From assembly GCA_902790635.1 (NCBI GenBank), contig CADASN010000004.1, positions 87,428 through 151,427 of the forward strand: DNA of 64,000 nucleotides, read 5' to 3'. A program made the translations under genes and the position numbers. Source of the stretch: an uncultured Bacteroidia bacterium (GTDB lineage Bacteria > Bacteroidota > Bacteroidia > Bacteroidales > UBA932). The notes under the pieces were generated by a model. It ran no database searches. It saw only the letters and a list, made by a program, of their open reading frames with translations, and had not been told where the DNA came from. This document shows positions 19,301 to 26,080 of this stretch, piece by piece. Each line of letters starts with the position of its first letter. Position 1 is the first letter of the stretch.

Positions 19301-19416
19301 TCCGGGAACTGGGCGATGGACGTCCGGCTCAGGGAGAACAGACCCAGGATGGCCAGGGCGATGAAGATCAGCGAGGTCGTGACGGGATGCTCGACCGCGG
19401 AACGGTAGATACTCAT
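16327..19416 (-). CDS. RND efflux pump permease subunit (HAE1/AcrB family)
   Basis: 1029 residues, full length. The family architecture is intact: the N-terminal helix MSIYRSAVEHPVTTSLIFIA, two large periplasmic loops and 12 membrane helices. The proton-relay aspartates sit in GMVVDDAIVVLENIS and the partner lysine in GIVVKNGIVLIDY. It exports drugs or other amphiphiles through the envelope, driven by proton flow, with the adaptor and TolC-like genes upstream. The start overlaps the adaptor stop by 4 bases. Confidence 0.95.
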   Translation of the reverse strand: MSIYRSAVEHPVTTSLIFIALAILGLFSLSRTSIAQFPEFDSNTIMVMSSYQGANAQDIETNLTKVLENALNGVEDLKELNSQSKENISLLTLTFNYGVDIEAATNSVRDKLDMVNSMLPDGVSMPVIFKFSASDMPIMLLSATAEESLPGLDKILDDKVATPLARVSGVGTVSVSGAPSREIQVYCDPSKLQAYGLSISAIAAVIGSENRNLPSGNIDIGSETYTLRVHKEFADPSELLDIVVGAANGRVVYLRDVATVTDGQQEREQESYTNGSRAARIVIQKQSGANTVNVIRGIKKQMAQIEKNLPADVKITTIVDGSREIINTIHTLIETILITFLVVMLVVFVFLGNWKSTFIIVLSIPLALLASLMYLYATGNTLNIISMSALAIAIGMVVDDAIVVLENISTHIARGEKPKEAAVHGTGEVGISVIASTLTMLCVFLPLTMINGMAGIMFRQLGWIVSIIMIVSTTAALTFVPMLCSRWLRRDVSHGKLYNAIFIPINKAIDKVSRGYAHVIHWATKRRKVVILSFAGIFVLALVLLVPGLKTEYFPRGDSERLTVTINLPMGTAQEVTRDFYERIYADMREAVPEIQVLNATFGQADTDNTFASMQSNGTHILSMNINIGTSSTRKRSSAEISDVLRGICARYPEIRRAMVSEGMGMGGASTVDVEVYGYDFAQTDRVAQELQARLMQDPSFTQVTVSREEYTPELQMDFDRTKLALHGLNSTTAAAAFSAAMSGTVASLYREDGEEYNIRVRYAPEFRTSVEDMENITVTTPTGASVKMKELGTVVEGLVPPTIERKDRSRLITVSGIVAKGAALSDAVDAAGRAIDGMDMPSEISTVIAGDYEDQQEMFGQMLTLILLMILLVYMVMASQFESLMGPFVIMFSVPFALVGVLLGLRVTGSALGVMSIIGIIILIGIVVKNGIVLIDYTILCRERGMNIRDASTTAAKSRLRPILMTTLTTVLGMLPMALGTGEGSELWRSLGVTVVWGLTISTLITLVLIPTLYCSLTTRMEKRRNRK

Positions 19417-20438
19417 TGCTTGACCTCCACTTTATCGCCGGACTTGAGGTTGGTGTGGCCGCCGGTCAGCACCAGCGTGCCTTCTTCCAACCCGGAGAGG
19501 ATCTCGTAGTTCATGCCGAAATGGCGGCCCGGGGTCACGGTCCGGATCGAAACGGTCTGGTCCGGTTCCAGCACATACACGATGCGCTGCCCGGAACCCT
19601 GCTGCTTCAGCACGGCGGCATCCGGCACGACGATGCTGTCGCTGGCGCCGAAGTCCACCGTCACCCGGGCGTACATCCCGGGGCGCAGTTCGCGCTTGGC
19701 GTTGGCCACGCGGACTTCCGCATTGAACGTGTGCGTGGCCGCATCCATGGTCGGGTACAGCCGGACGATGGAGCCCGTGAAGGTCTTGCCCGGCAGGGCA
19801 TCGACGGTCAGGGACACCTTGTCCCCCCGCTTGACCCGGGTATAATCTGTCTCGGAGATGGCGACGAGCAGCTTCACCGGAGTGATCTGCTGCACGGTAT
19901 AAACCGGCTGTCCCATCGTGTACAGGTCGCCGCGGTCGTAGTTACGGGCCGACACCACGCCGCCTACCGGCGCGCGCAGGATGGTATTCTCCAGCAGGTT
20001 CTGGTAGCTGCTCTTCGACACGTTGAAGGCGAGTTCAAGCGCCTCGTAGTCCGACTGCGACACACCGCCTTCAGCCTGCAGCTGCTTCACGCGGGCGAGC
20101 TCGGTCTCGTCGTTCTTGAGCTTGAGGCCAGCCTGGTCGAGCTGGACACGGTCCATCTCGGCCAGGATCTGGCCGGCGGACACGAAGTCTCCCACTTCGA
20201 CATTCAGTTTCTGGATGCGCCCTGTGCTCTGCGGGGCGATATTGTTGACCACGTTGGCCTGCACCGTGGAGGAATAGACGGCATCCTGCGGCACCATTTG
20301 CCGGACGGCCGGCGTCACGGAGACGACCGGGGTGACCGCTTCCATCGCGAGGGGTGCGGGCTGTTCATTGTTCTGCTGGCCGCAAGCGGCGCATACCAGT
20401 GCGCAGAGAGCCAGTCCGAGGCGGAATTGCTTATTCAT
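19413..20438 (-). CDS. RND efflux periplasmic adaptor (membrane fusion protein)
   Basis: 341 residues. The signal peptide ends with a lipobox in ALVCAACGQQ, so it is a lipid-anchored adaptor like AcrA. It shows the lipoyl/barrel-sandwich halves (STGRIQKLNVEVGDFVSAGQ and LRAPVGGVVSARNYDRGD) around a short helical hairpin, then beta-barrel and membrane-proximal domains (LRPGMYARVTVDFG). It joins the RND permease to the outer-membrane channel. Its start overlaps the TolC-like gene by 8 bases. Confidence 0.93.
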   Translation of the reverse strand: MNKQFRLGLALCALVCAACGQQNNEQPAPLAMEAVTPVVSVTPAVRQMVPQDAVYSSTVQANVVNNIAPQSTGRIQKLNVEVGDFVSAGQILAEMDRVQLDQAGLKLKNDETELARVKQLQAEGGVSQSDYEALELAFNVSKSSYQNLLENTILRAPVGGVVSARNYDRGDLYTMGQPVYTVQQITPVKLLVAISETDYTRVKRGDKVSLTVDALPGKTFTGSIVRLYPTMDAATHTFNAEVRVANAKRELRPGMYARVTVDFGASDSIVVPDAAVLKQQGSGQRIVYVLEPDQTVSIRTVTPGRHFGMNYEILSGLEEGTLVLTGGHTNLKSGDKVEVKQ

Positions 20439-21930
20439 GGATGTATGTTTTATTCAGTTGGACATTGCCCCCGGCGTCGATGAAATCAGCACCGAGCGTA
20501 CTCTCCAGGTTGGCCTTGGCCACCACGAAGTTGAAGACGGCCTGCGAGACACCGAGCCGGGCCTGGGTCAGGGCCAGCTGCGCATCGTTGAGGTCGGTCA
20601 GCGTGCTGCGGCCCACATCATAGGACTTGGATGCGATGTCGTAGGCCTTCTGGGCCGTCCCGGCGGCGCTTTCCGCAGAGGCATAACTCTTCATCGCCGT
20701 CTCCATCTGGTTGAGGTACTGGCGGATGGCGATCTTCAGCTGGCGCTCCGTATTGGCCCGCTGGAGATCCAGCTCACCGGCCTGGACCCGCGCCTGGCGC
20801 ACGGCGTTCAGCCGCTGTCCGCCGGCGAAGATCGGGATGGACAGGTTGAGTCCCACGAAAGAATAGGGAGACCAGCGGTATTCGCTGAACTTGAAGTCGT
20901 TGGCCATGGCGTTGAGGCTGTAATTGAAAGACAGCGAAAGCGTCGGCAGGGCCGCGTACTGCTGGACCTTGATGGTATTGGCCAGCTGCTCCGCCTGGAG
21001 GGCGAGCTGGCGCAGCGAGGAGTTGTTTTCCAGCGACAGCTCCCCGCTTTCGTGCAGGTCGTAGAGCATGTGCTGGGCATAATCGCTGAGCGAACCGGCC
21101 ACGTCGAAGTTCTCTTCCAGATCCACGCCCATCACGGCCTTGAGCTGCCACAGCGACAGGATCATGGAACTTTCCGCATCATAGACATTGGGGATGGCGT
21201 TGGCCAGGGTCGTCTTGGCGCGGGTCAGGTCCAGTTCGGACGCCTTCTGGGCGTTGTAGCGCCGCTGGATCTGGTTGCAGTTCTCCAGGGCGTTCTCGTA
21301 AGCGGATTTGTACACCTCGAAGGCCTCGCGCGCCAGCAGGCAGGCGAAGAAAGCCTGCTTGACCTGGTTGACCGTCTCGAGGCGGGAACTGCGTGCTTTC
21401 TCCACCGCCAGCTCCACGTCCTGGTCGGAGATGCGCAGGGTCTTCCAGAGCTGCGCGTTGACCAGCGGCATGCTGGCGTTGATGCCGGCGGACCAGGTGT
21501 TCCAACGACCGACGGAGAAGCCTTCGTTGGAAGAGGAAGACTCTTCTTCCGAAGGTACCGCCGGCGTCGGGAACGGGACGTCCGGGTGCTGCGCGTACAG
21601 GGGCAGCAGATAGGTGGCCATCGTCTCGGCCATCATGCTGGACATATCGAAACCGCCGCCGTCCATGTACATCACCTGCTTCTTGATGGTACGCTGGTAG
21701 GATGCGGAGCCGTTGATCTGCGGGAAAAGGGCGGAATACGTGCCCTTGCGGGCATAACCCGTCCGTTCGACTTCCCTGTCCGCCACCTTGACGGAAACGT
21801 TCTCACTCAACGCGATACGCAGCGCATCCTCCAGGGTGAGCAGCGTCGGGGCAGCCGTCGTATCAACGGCCTGCGCAAGGGCAAGAAAGGGAAGGAAAAC
21901 TGAAACTACTAACGATATTGTTTTTCTCAT
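20431..21930 (-). CDS. TolC-like outer-membrane efflux protein
   Basis: 499 residues from MRKTISLVVSVFLPFLALAQ, a signal peptide; an upstream extension overlaps lgt and is rejected. It has the two-fold repeated TolC architecture: TLEDALRIALSENVSVKVAD in the first half, FAGGQRLNAVRQARVQAGEL and SYDVGRSTLTDLNDAQLALT in the second. The first strand-loop holds an acidic-serine insert (EEESSSSNEG). First gene of the efflux operon. Confidence 0.93.
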   Translation of the reverse strand: MRKTISLVVSVFLPFLALAQAVDTTAAPTLLTLEDALRIALSENVSVKVADREVERTGYARKGTYSALFPQINGSASYQRTIKKQVMYMDGGGFDMSSMMAETMATYLLPLYAQHPDVPFPTPAVPSEEESSSSNEGFSVGRWNTWSAGINASMPLVNAQLWKTLRISDQDVELAVEKARSSRLETVNQVKQAFFACLLAREAFEVYKSAYENALENCNQIQRRYNAQKASELDLTRAKTTLANAIPNVYDAESSMILSLWQLKAVMGVDLEENFDVAGSLSDYAQHMLYDLHESGELSLENNSSLRQLALQAEQLANTIKVQQYAALPTLSLSFNYSLNAMANDFKFSEYRWSPYSFVGLNLSIPIFAGGQRLNAVRQARVQAGELDLQRANTERQLKIAIRQYLNQMETAMKSYASAESAAGTAQKAYDIASKSYDVGRSTLTDLNDAQLALTQARLGVSQAVFNFVVAKANLESTLGADFIDAGGNVQLNKTYIHE

Positions 21931-21945
21931 AATAATAAACGCGCG

Positions 21946-21953
21946 CAAAGATA
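21946..21953 (-). promoter_or_regulatory. -7 box of the efflux operon
   Basis: TATCTTTG on the minus strand, 16 bases before the TolC-like ATG. It is back to back with the lgt promoter. I see no TetR-type operator in this short space. Confidence 0.6.
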
Positions 21954-21996
21954 TGCAAATTTTACACCATTCAGGCAGTCTGTCAGCATTATTTAG

Positions 21997-22004
21997 TATA
22001 TTTG
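21997..22004 (+). promoter_or_regulatory. -7 box of lgt
   Basis: TATATTTG, 21 bases before the lgt ATG. Confidence 0.6.
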
Positions 22005-22024
22005 TCAGATTTAAAAAATGAATT

Positions 22025-22903
22025 ATGCTGACCCTGCTCTCCATCCACTGGCACGTCAATCCCATACTCTTCCACATCGGTTCCCTGGAGATCCGCTGGT
22101 ACGGCCTGCTGTTCGTGTCCGGCTTCGTCATCGGCTGGTATCTTTTCCGCTGGTTTTTCATCCGCGAGAAGCTTGATACCAAGCTGATGGACCCGCTGCT
22201 CTACACCCTGCTGATCGCTACCATCGTGGGTGCCCGCCTCGGACACTGCATCTTCTACCAGCCAGACTATTATTTCGGCTCCTGGCAGGGATTCTGGGAG
22301 ATTTTCATGCCCTGGAAGGGCGGCCTGGCCAGCCACGGCGGCGCCATCGCGCTGCTGCTTGCCATGTGGTGGTTTGCCCGCCATTACGGCAGGAAAAACG
22401 ATTTCGACTACCTTTGGCTGATGGACCGGCTGTGCATCACGGTCGCCTTCGCCGGCTGCATGATCCGCCTCGGCAACCTCTTCAATTCAGAGATTTACGG
22501 CGATGTCACGACGCTCCCCTGGGGCTTCATCTTCGACCTGCGCGGCGAGACGGAGCCCAAGCACCCGACCCAGCTCTACGAGGCATTCTCCTACCTGATC
22601 CTCGGCCTGGTGATGGTCTGGATCTACAAGAACAAGCTGGACAAGGTCCACCGGGGTTTCTTCTTCGGGCTCTTCCTGGTCGGCTGCTTCGGTGCCCGCT
22701 TCCTCATCGAGTTCATCAAGGAGCCGCAGGTCGAGTTCGAGCAGACGATGCTCCTGGACATGGGCCAGCTCCTCTCCATCCCCTTCATCCTCGCCGGCAT
22801 CGGCCTGCTCATCTACGCCGCCAAGGCGAAAAAACCGGCCGCGGTCGTCCACCCGCAGCCGGTCAAGAAAGCCGATACGCACTACGCCCGCCCGCTGAAA
22901 TAG
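22025..22903 (+). CDS. lgt: prolipoprotein diacylglyceryl transferase
   Basis: 292 residues, an inner-membrane enzyme with seven helices. It moves diacylglyceryl from phosphatidylglycerol to the lipobox cysteine, the first step for the many lipoproteins in this window. Signature segments are GGLASHGGAIA with the essential His region, MIRLGNLFNSEIYG, and HPTQLYEAFSYLI. The C-terminal 25 residues are a basic soluble tail. It stands alone; the next gene is convergent. Confidence 0.95.
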   Translation: MLTLLSIHWHVNPILFHIGSLEIRWYGLLFVSGFVIGWYLFRWFFIREKLDTKLMDPLLYTLLIATIVGARLGHCIFYQPDYYFGSWQGFWEIFMPWKGGLASHGGAIALLLAMWWFARHYGRKNDFDYLWLMDRLCITVAFAGCMIRLGNLFNSEIYGDVTTLPWGFIFDLRGETEPKHPTQLYEAFSYLILGLVMVWIYKNKLDKVHRGFFFGLFLVGCFGARFLIEFIKEPQVEFEQTMLLDMGQLLSIPFILAGIGLLIYAAKAKKPAAVVHPQPVKKADTHYARPLK

Positions 22904-22969
22904 TTTCCCTGCCTTCCGGTTTTATCCGCAACTGCACCAGCCCCGTATCAGGGACCGGCGCAGCAACCA

Positions 22970-24169
22970 TCATGATTTCCGGCTGCGGAATTCCGCGGTG
23001 GCGGTGAAGAAGGCGTCGCCGCTGGAGTTGAGGGCCGTTTCCACGGAGTCCTGCACGACGCTGATGATGAAGCCCACGCCCACGGCCTGCATCGCAATAT
23101 CATTTCCGATGCCCAGGAAGGAGCAGGCCATCGGGATGAGGAGCAGCGAGCCGCCCGCCACCCCGGAGGCCCCGCAGGCGCCCAGCGTGGCGATGACGCT
23201 CAGCAGCAGCGCCGCCACGAAGCTGACTTCCACCCCGACCGTATGCGCCACCGCGAGGGTCATCACGGTGATGGTGACCGCCGCGCCGTTCATGTTGATG
23301 GTGGCGCCCAGCGGGATGCTCACGGAGTAGAAATCCTCATCCACGCCCAGCTTTTTGCAGAGGGCCATGTTCACGGGGATGTTGGCTGCAGACGAGCGGG
23401 TGAAAAAAGCATTGAGGCCGCTCTCTTTCAGGCAGGTCCAAAGCAGCGGATAAGGGTTCTTATGACAAGCAAGGAACGACCACAGAGGGTTCAGGATCAA
23501 CGCATTGAAAAGCATGCATCCAACCAGCAGCAGGATCAGTTTCCCGTAAGTCGTAAAGATCTCCAGGCCGCTGGAAGAAACGGCGGAGAACACCAGGCCC
23601 AGGATGCCGAACGGGGCGAACTGAATGACCCATTTGACCATCAGGGAAACCACGTCCGCCAGGTCCGATACCACCCGGATTGTCTCCTTGGAGGCGAGGA
23701 GCTTCAGCCCCAGGCCCAGCAGGATGGCCCAGAACAGGATACCGATGTAATTGGCTTGCGCAATGGACTGCAGGGGGTTGGCCACCATGTTCGTGAGCAG
23801 GTTCTTGAACACGTCCGTCAGGGCGCTGGGAGCACTGCCTTCGGCAACATCCTGCAGCTGGAGCGTGACGGGGAACAGGGTGCTGCCGACCACCGCCACC
23901 AGCGCAGCGCACAGAGTACTCACCAGGTACAAGGTGATCACCGTCCGGAAACGCGACCCCAGGCCACCGCCCGCCCTGGCGATGGAGGCGGCCACGAGGA
24001 TGGCCACCAGCACCGGGGCAATGGCCCGGAGGGCGCTCACGAAGATGGTCCCGAGGATGCCGATCCACGACCATCCCGGCAGGGTCAGCCCCAGGACGGC
24101 ACCGATGACAAGTCCGACCAGGATGCGAAGCACCAGGCTCGTCCGGGCCCACTTCTGGAAGATATTCAT
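22970..24169 (-). CDS. sstT: serine/threonine:sodium symporter
   Basis: 399 residues of the dicarboxylate/amino-acid:cation symporter family. It matches SstT: starting MNIFQKWARTSLVLRILVGL, with the serine-rich re-entrant loop FFTRSSAANIPVNMALC, the sodium/substrate site SIPLGATINMNGAA, and GASGVAGGSLLLIPMACS. Imports serine and threonine with Na+. Single gene; a weak TATCTTAG at 24193-24200 may be its -7 box. Confidence 0.9.
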   Translation of the reverse strand: MNIFQKWARTSLVLRILVGLVIGAVLGLTLPGWSWIGILGTIFVSALRAIAPVLVAILVAASIARAGGGLGSRFRTVITLYLVSTLCAALVAVVGSTLFPVTLQLQDVAEGSAPSALTDVFKNLLTNMVANPLQSIAQANYIGILFWAILLGLGLKLLASKETIRVVSDLADVVSLMVKWVIQFAPFGILGLVFSAVSSSGLEIFTTYGKLILLLVGCMLFNALILNPLWSFLACHKNPYPLLWTCLKESGLNAFFTRSSAANIPVNMALCKKLGVDEDFYSVSIPLGATINMNGAAVTITVMTLAVAHTVGVEVSFVAALLLSVIATLGACGASGVAGGSLLLIPMACSFLGIGNDIAMQAVGVGFIISVVQDSVETALNSSGDAFFTATAEFRSRKS

Positions 24170-24230
24170 ACGCTCTCTGGATTATCGTACCGCTAAGATA
24201 CAAAAATCCGGGGAATCGTTCTATCGGTCT

Positions 24231-24431
24231 CTACGGATGTTTCACCGGGCGGACGGGCATACCGTAACGCCTCGCATCGTGCGGCATGGAATTGAGCGTC
24301 AATGGGTTGCTTCCGTTCACGGCAGCTTCATAGGTGGAGAACTTTTTGTCTTCTTTAAAACAATAGGCTTCGAAACTGACCGGATAGGAATTGGGGAAGG
24401 CATAGAGTGTGGAAGACAAAAGGCTTTCTAC
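24231..24431 (-). pseudogene. C-terminal fragment of a fimbrillin/FISUMP-type surface protein
   Basis: An open stretch closed by a stop just upstream (24432-24434) and ending NSMPHDARRYGMPVRPVKHP. The RxxGxxVRPV ending is typical of the C-terminus of Bacteroidales fimbrillin-like and 'Fibrobacter succinogenes major paralogous domain' proteins. No start, signal peptide or N-terminal domain is attached. It is probably the tail of a lost paralogue of the adjacent lipoprotein, or its own former C-terminus cut off by a mutation near 24470. Confidence 0.5.
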
Positions 24432-24469
24432 CTAAAAACCAGATGAATACACTGGATGAGTCTGTTTGT

Positions 24470-25744
24470 CTAAGGAGTAGTCGTGTCTAGGAGTCGAAGC
24501 GGCCAAGTGAAATACTTCGGGTTAGTCGCCCAAGACGGGGCAGTATTGGTATTGAACTCAAGATCCCACACCAAACTAGTATTTCCCGTATATTCCGAAC
24601 AGGAAAGAATCCCTCCAGAGGTGCCGTACTGACCAGGAATAAACAGGAAGGTACCGGTATACCCTGCAAACACATAACCCCACTGCCCATGAATTGACAC
24701 AGGATTTTTTTGCGTTTTTTCAATCATATTATTAAGTTGATCATACGTCGGAGTTCCTGTGATGGACGTGGCCGCACTAAAAGAATAGCGTTTATTCTCG
24801 TCCGCTCCCTCAGGAACTGTCTCTCCGTAGTTGCAAGTAAACCATGTTCCCAAGTCCTGGTCAGTTTTGCTCCTCAGGTTGACACTTTCCGTTTCACCCA
24901 CCTTCTGCCAGGAACCGCTTCCGTTAGCAGGTAGTTTCACGGCATCGTGAGATTGTAATCTTAGACCAAATTGGCTGACGAAATAATCCTCTCGGCTCTG
25001 GTCGGATACTTTTGTTTTTGCAAAATAATAGTTTCCATAATATGTCGTGTAATACGTACTTAAAATCAAACCACTAAACAAATAACCACCGTGGTAGGCG
25101 TAACCAGGCAAATCATCACTATATTCTTTGTCGGTCGTTTCTTTAATGGTGCCATTGCTGGAAATGTAGGCGATGCCAGTTGGGATTACCGCATCGCAAC
25201 CAAGCGTGTATGCCTCGTCGACTGCTTCTGAATCCTCAATATAGAACTGCACATAATCAGCAGGAATCTTCATGTCGAACGCTCCGGATACGGTATTGCC
25301 GCAGACCGTATAGTTGAGTGTGGCCGTCAAATAATAGGTGTACTGGACCTTGCTGAAAACGAAACGTCCTTCGCTGACGGAGACGGTGAGGTCGTTGCCA
25401 AAAGGCAGAAAGACCGCCCGCATGCTCCCGGAAGCCCCATTAGCGAGGCCAAGGGCGCCAGGAGTGGGTGTGTCGCCATCGTACTCGGTGCTTTTCCAGG
25501 ATGTGCCGTCAAAAGTCATTTTTAAGTGCCTGGGAGCGGCAACGTTATCGAAAAACACGAAAATAGCATCACCGGATTCCCAGCCGGTTTTCACAGCCTT
25601 GGTCCCTTCGTCCGGATGATTGGCTGCAAGATTGAAAGAAATGGGGGTCGCTACAACACTTTCTGTCTCAGGTGCCAGACTATCCTTTCCGCAGGAAAGC
25701 AAGGCAGCACACATCGCAAGAAGAATAACCGGATTCTTTTTCAT
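24470..25744 (-). CDS. fimbrillin-like surface lipoprotein
   Basis: 424 residues. The signal MKKNPVILLAMCAALLSCGK has a lipobox (LLSC). The N-terminal half (about 30-110: ISFNLAANHP, TGWESGDAIFVFFDN) looks like fimbrillin-family domains. The C-terminal part (GYVFAGYTGTFLFIPGQY, then SCSEYTGNTSLVWDLEF) resembles the FISUMP fold. It ends LRLLDTTTP instead of the usual VRPV tail, while a VRPV-ending fragment lies just downstream, so it may be truncated. A strong Shine-Dalgarno AGGAGGAA (25751-25758 region) precedes it. Sequence is more AT-rich than its neighbours, as often seen in horizontally moved surface genes. Likely surface exposed. Confidence 0.7.
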   Translation of the reverse strand: MKKNPVILLAMCAALLSCGKDSLAPETESVVATPISFNLAANHPDEGTKAVKTGWESGDAIFVFFDNVAAPRHLKMTFDGTSWKSTEYDGDTPTPGALGLANGASGSMRAVFLPFGNDLTVSVSEGRFVFSKVQYTYYLTATLNYTVCGNTVSGAFDMKIPADYVQFYIEDSEAVDEAYTLGCDAVIPTGIAYISSNGTIKETTDKEYSDDLPGYAYHGGYLFSGLILSTYYTTYYGNYYFAKTKVSDQSREDYFVSQFGLRLQSHDAVKLPANGSGSWQKVGETESVNLRSKTDQDLGTWFTCNYGETVPEGADENKRYSFSAATSITGTPTYDQLNNMIEKTQKNPVSIHGQWGYVFAGYTGTFLFIPGQYGTSGGILSCSEYTGNTSLVWDLEFNTNTAPSWATNPKYFTWPLRLLDTTTP

Positions 25745-25759
25745 AACACGTTCCTCCTG

Positions 25760-25903
25760 TTACCAGCTTTTTTCAGAATTCATTCCTTCGAAATCCGGAG
25801 ACCCTGTGGTCTCTGTAGGGCTTGCACAGAGCATGCTTTCCTGTGCGATTAAGAACACCTCCACCAGAGGGGCCTCATAGCGTTCTTTTCGTTTTGTCTC
25901 CAT
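25760..25903 (-). CDS. 47-residue small protein upstream of the fimbrillin-like gene
   Basis: A short open frame starting METKRKERYEAPLVEVFLIA and ending PDFEGMNSEKSW, with stop TAA 15 bases before the lipoprotein ATG. Small proteins beginning MK..YxxPxxEVxxxxxE are, from memory, common next to fimbrillin-type genes in Bacteroidales. Function is unknown. The following Shine-Dalgarno sits in the 15-base gap, so the two genes are likely co-translated. No signal peptide is visible. Confidence 0.65.
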   Translation of the reverse strand: METKRKERYEAPLVEVFLIAQESMLCASPTETTGSPDFEGMNSEKSW

Positions 25904-25988
25904 ATGCTTTATAATTATGATAATCTTTTGTTAACCGTGTAAAATTATGGATTCTCTTCCAGCGGTGAAACAGGCGAAAGGGGCATTT

Positions 25989-26040
25989 TGACGAAGTGCC
26001 CCCTGCGGATGACGAAAGTGCGTTTCTACATGACGAAAGG
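25989..26040 (+). promoter_or_regulatory. three direct repeats TGACGAA(A)GTG with 21-bp period, probable LytTR operator
   Basis: TGACGAAGTG at 25989, TGACGAAAGTG at 26010 and TGACGAAAGG at 26031 start exactly 21 bases apart, two helix turns. The last one ends 27 bases before the -7 box at 26067, where an activator next to RNA polymerase would sit. No TTG -33 element is present. Direct repeats of this period are the usual target form of LytTR regulators, and such a regulator is the second gene downstream. Confidence 0.65.
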
Positions 26041-26066
26041 GGAAGGCAGGTATGCGGTAAAAATCG

Positions 26067-26074
26067 TAAATTTG
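26067..26074 (+). promoter_or_regulatory. -7 box of the sensor kinase gene
   Basis: TAAATTTG, ending 7 bases before the ATG at 26081, so the transcript is nearly leaderless. The -33 position lacks TTG, in line with activator dependence. Confidence 0.7.
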
Positions 26075-26080
26075 CACTTG

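Noticed and set aside
17557-19509. 650-codon plus-strand frame opposite the RND pump
   Set aside because: His/Asp/Gly-rich mirror frame of a strongly conserved pump.
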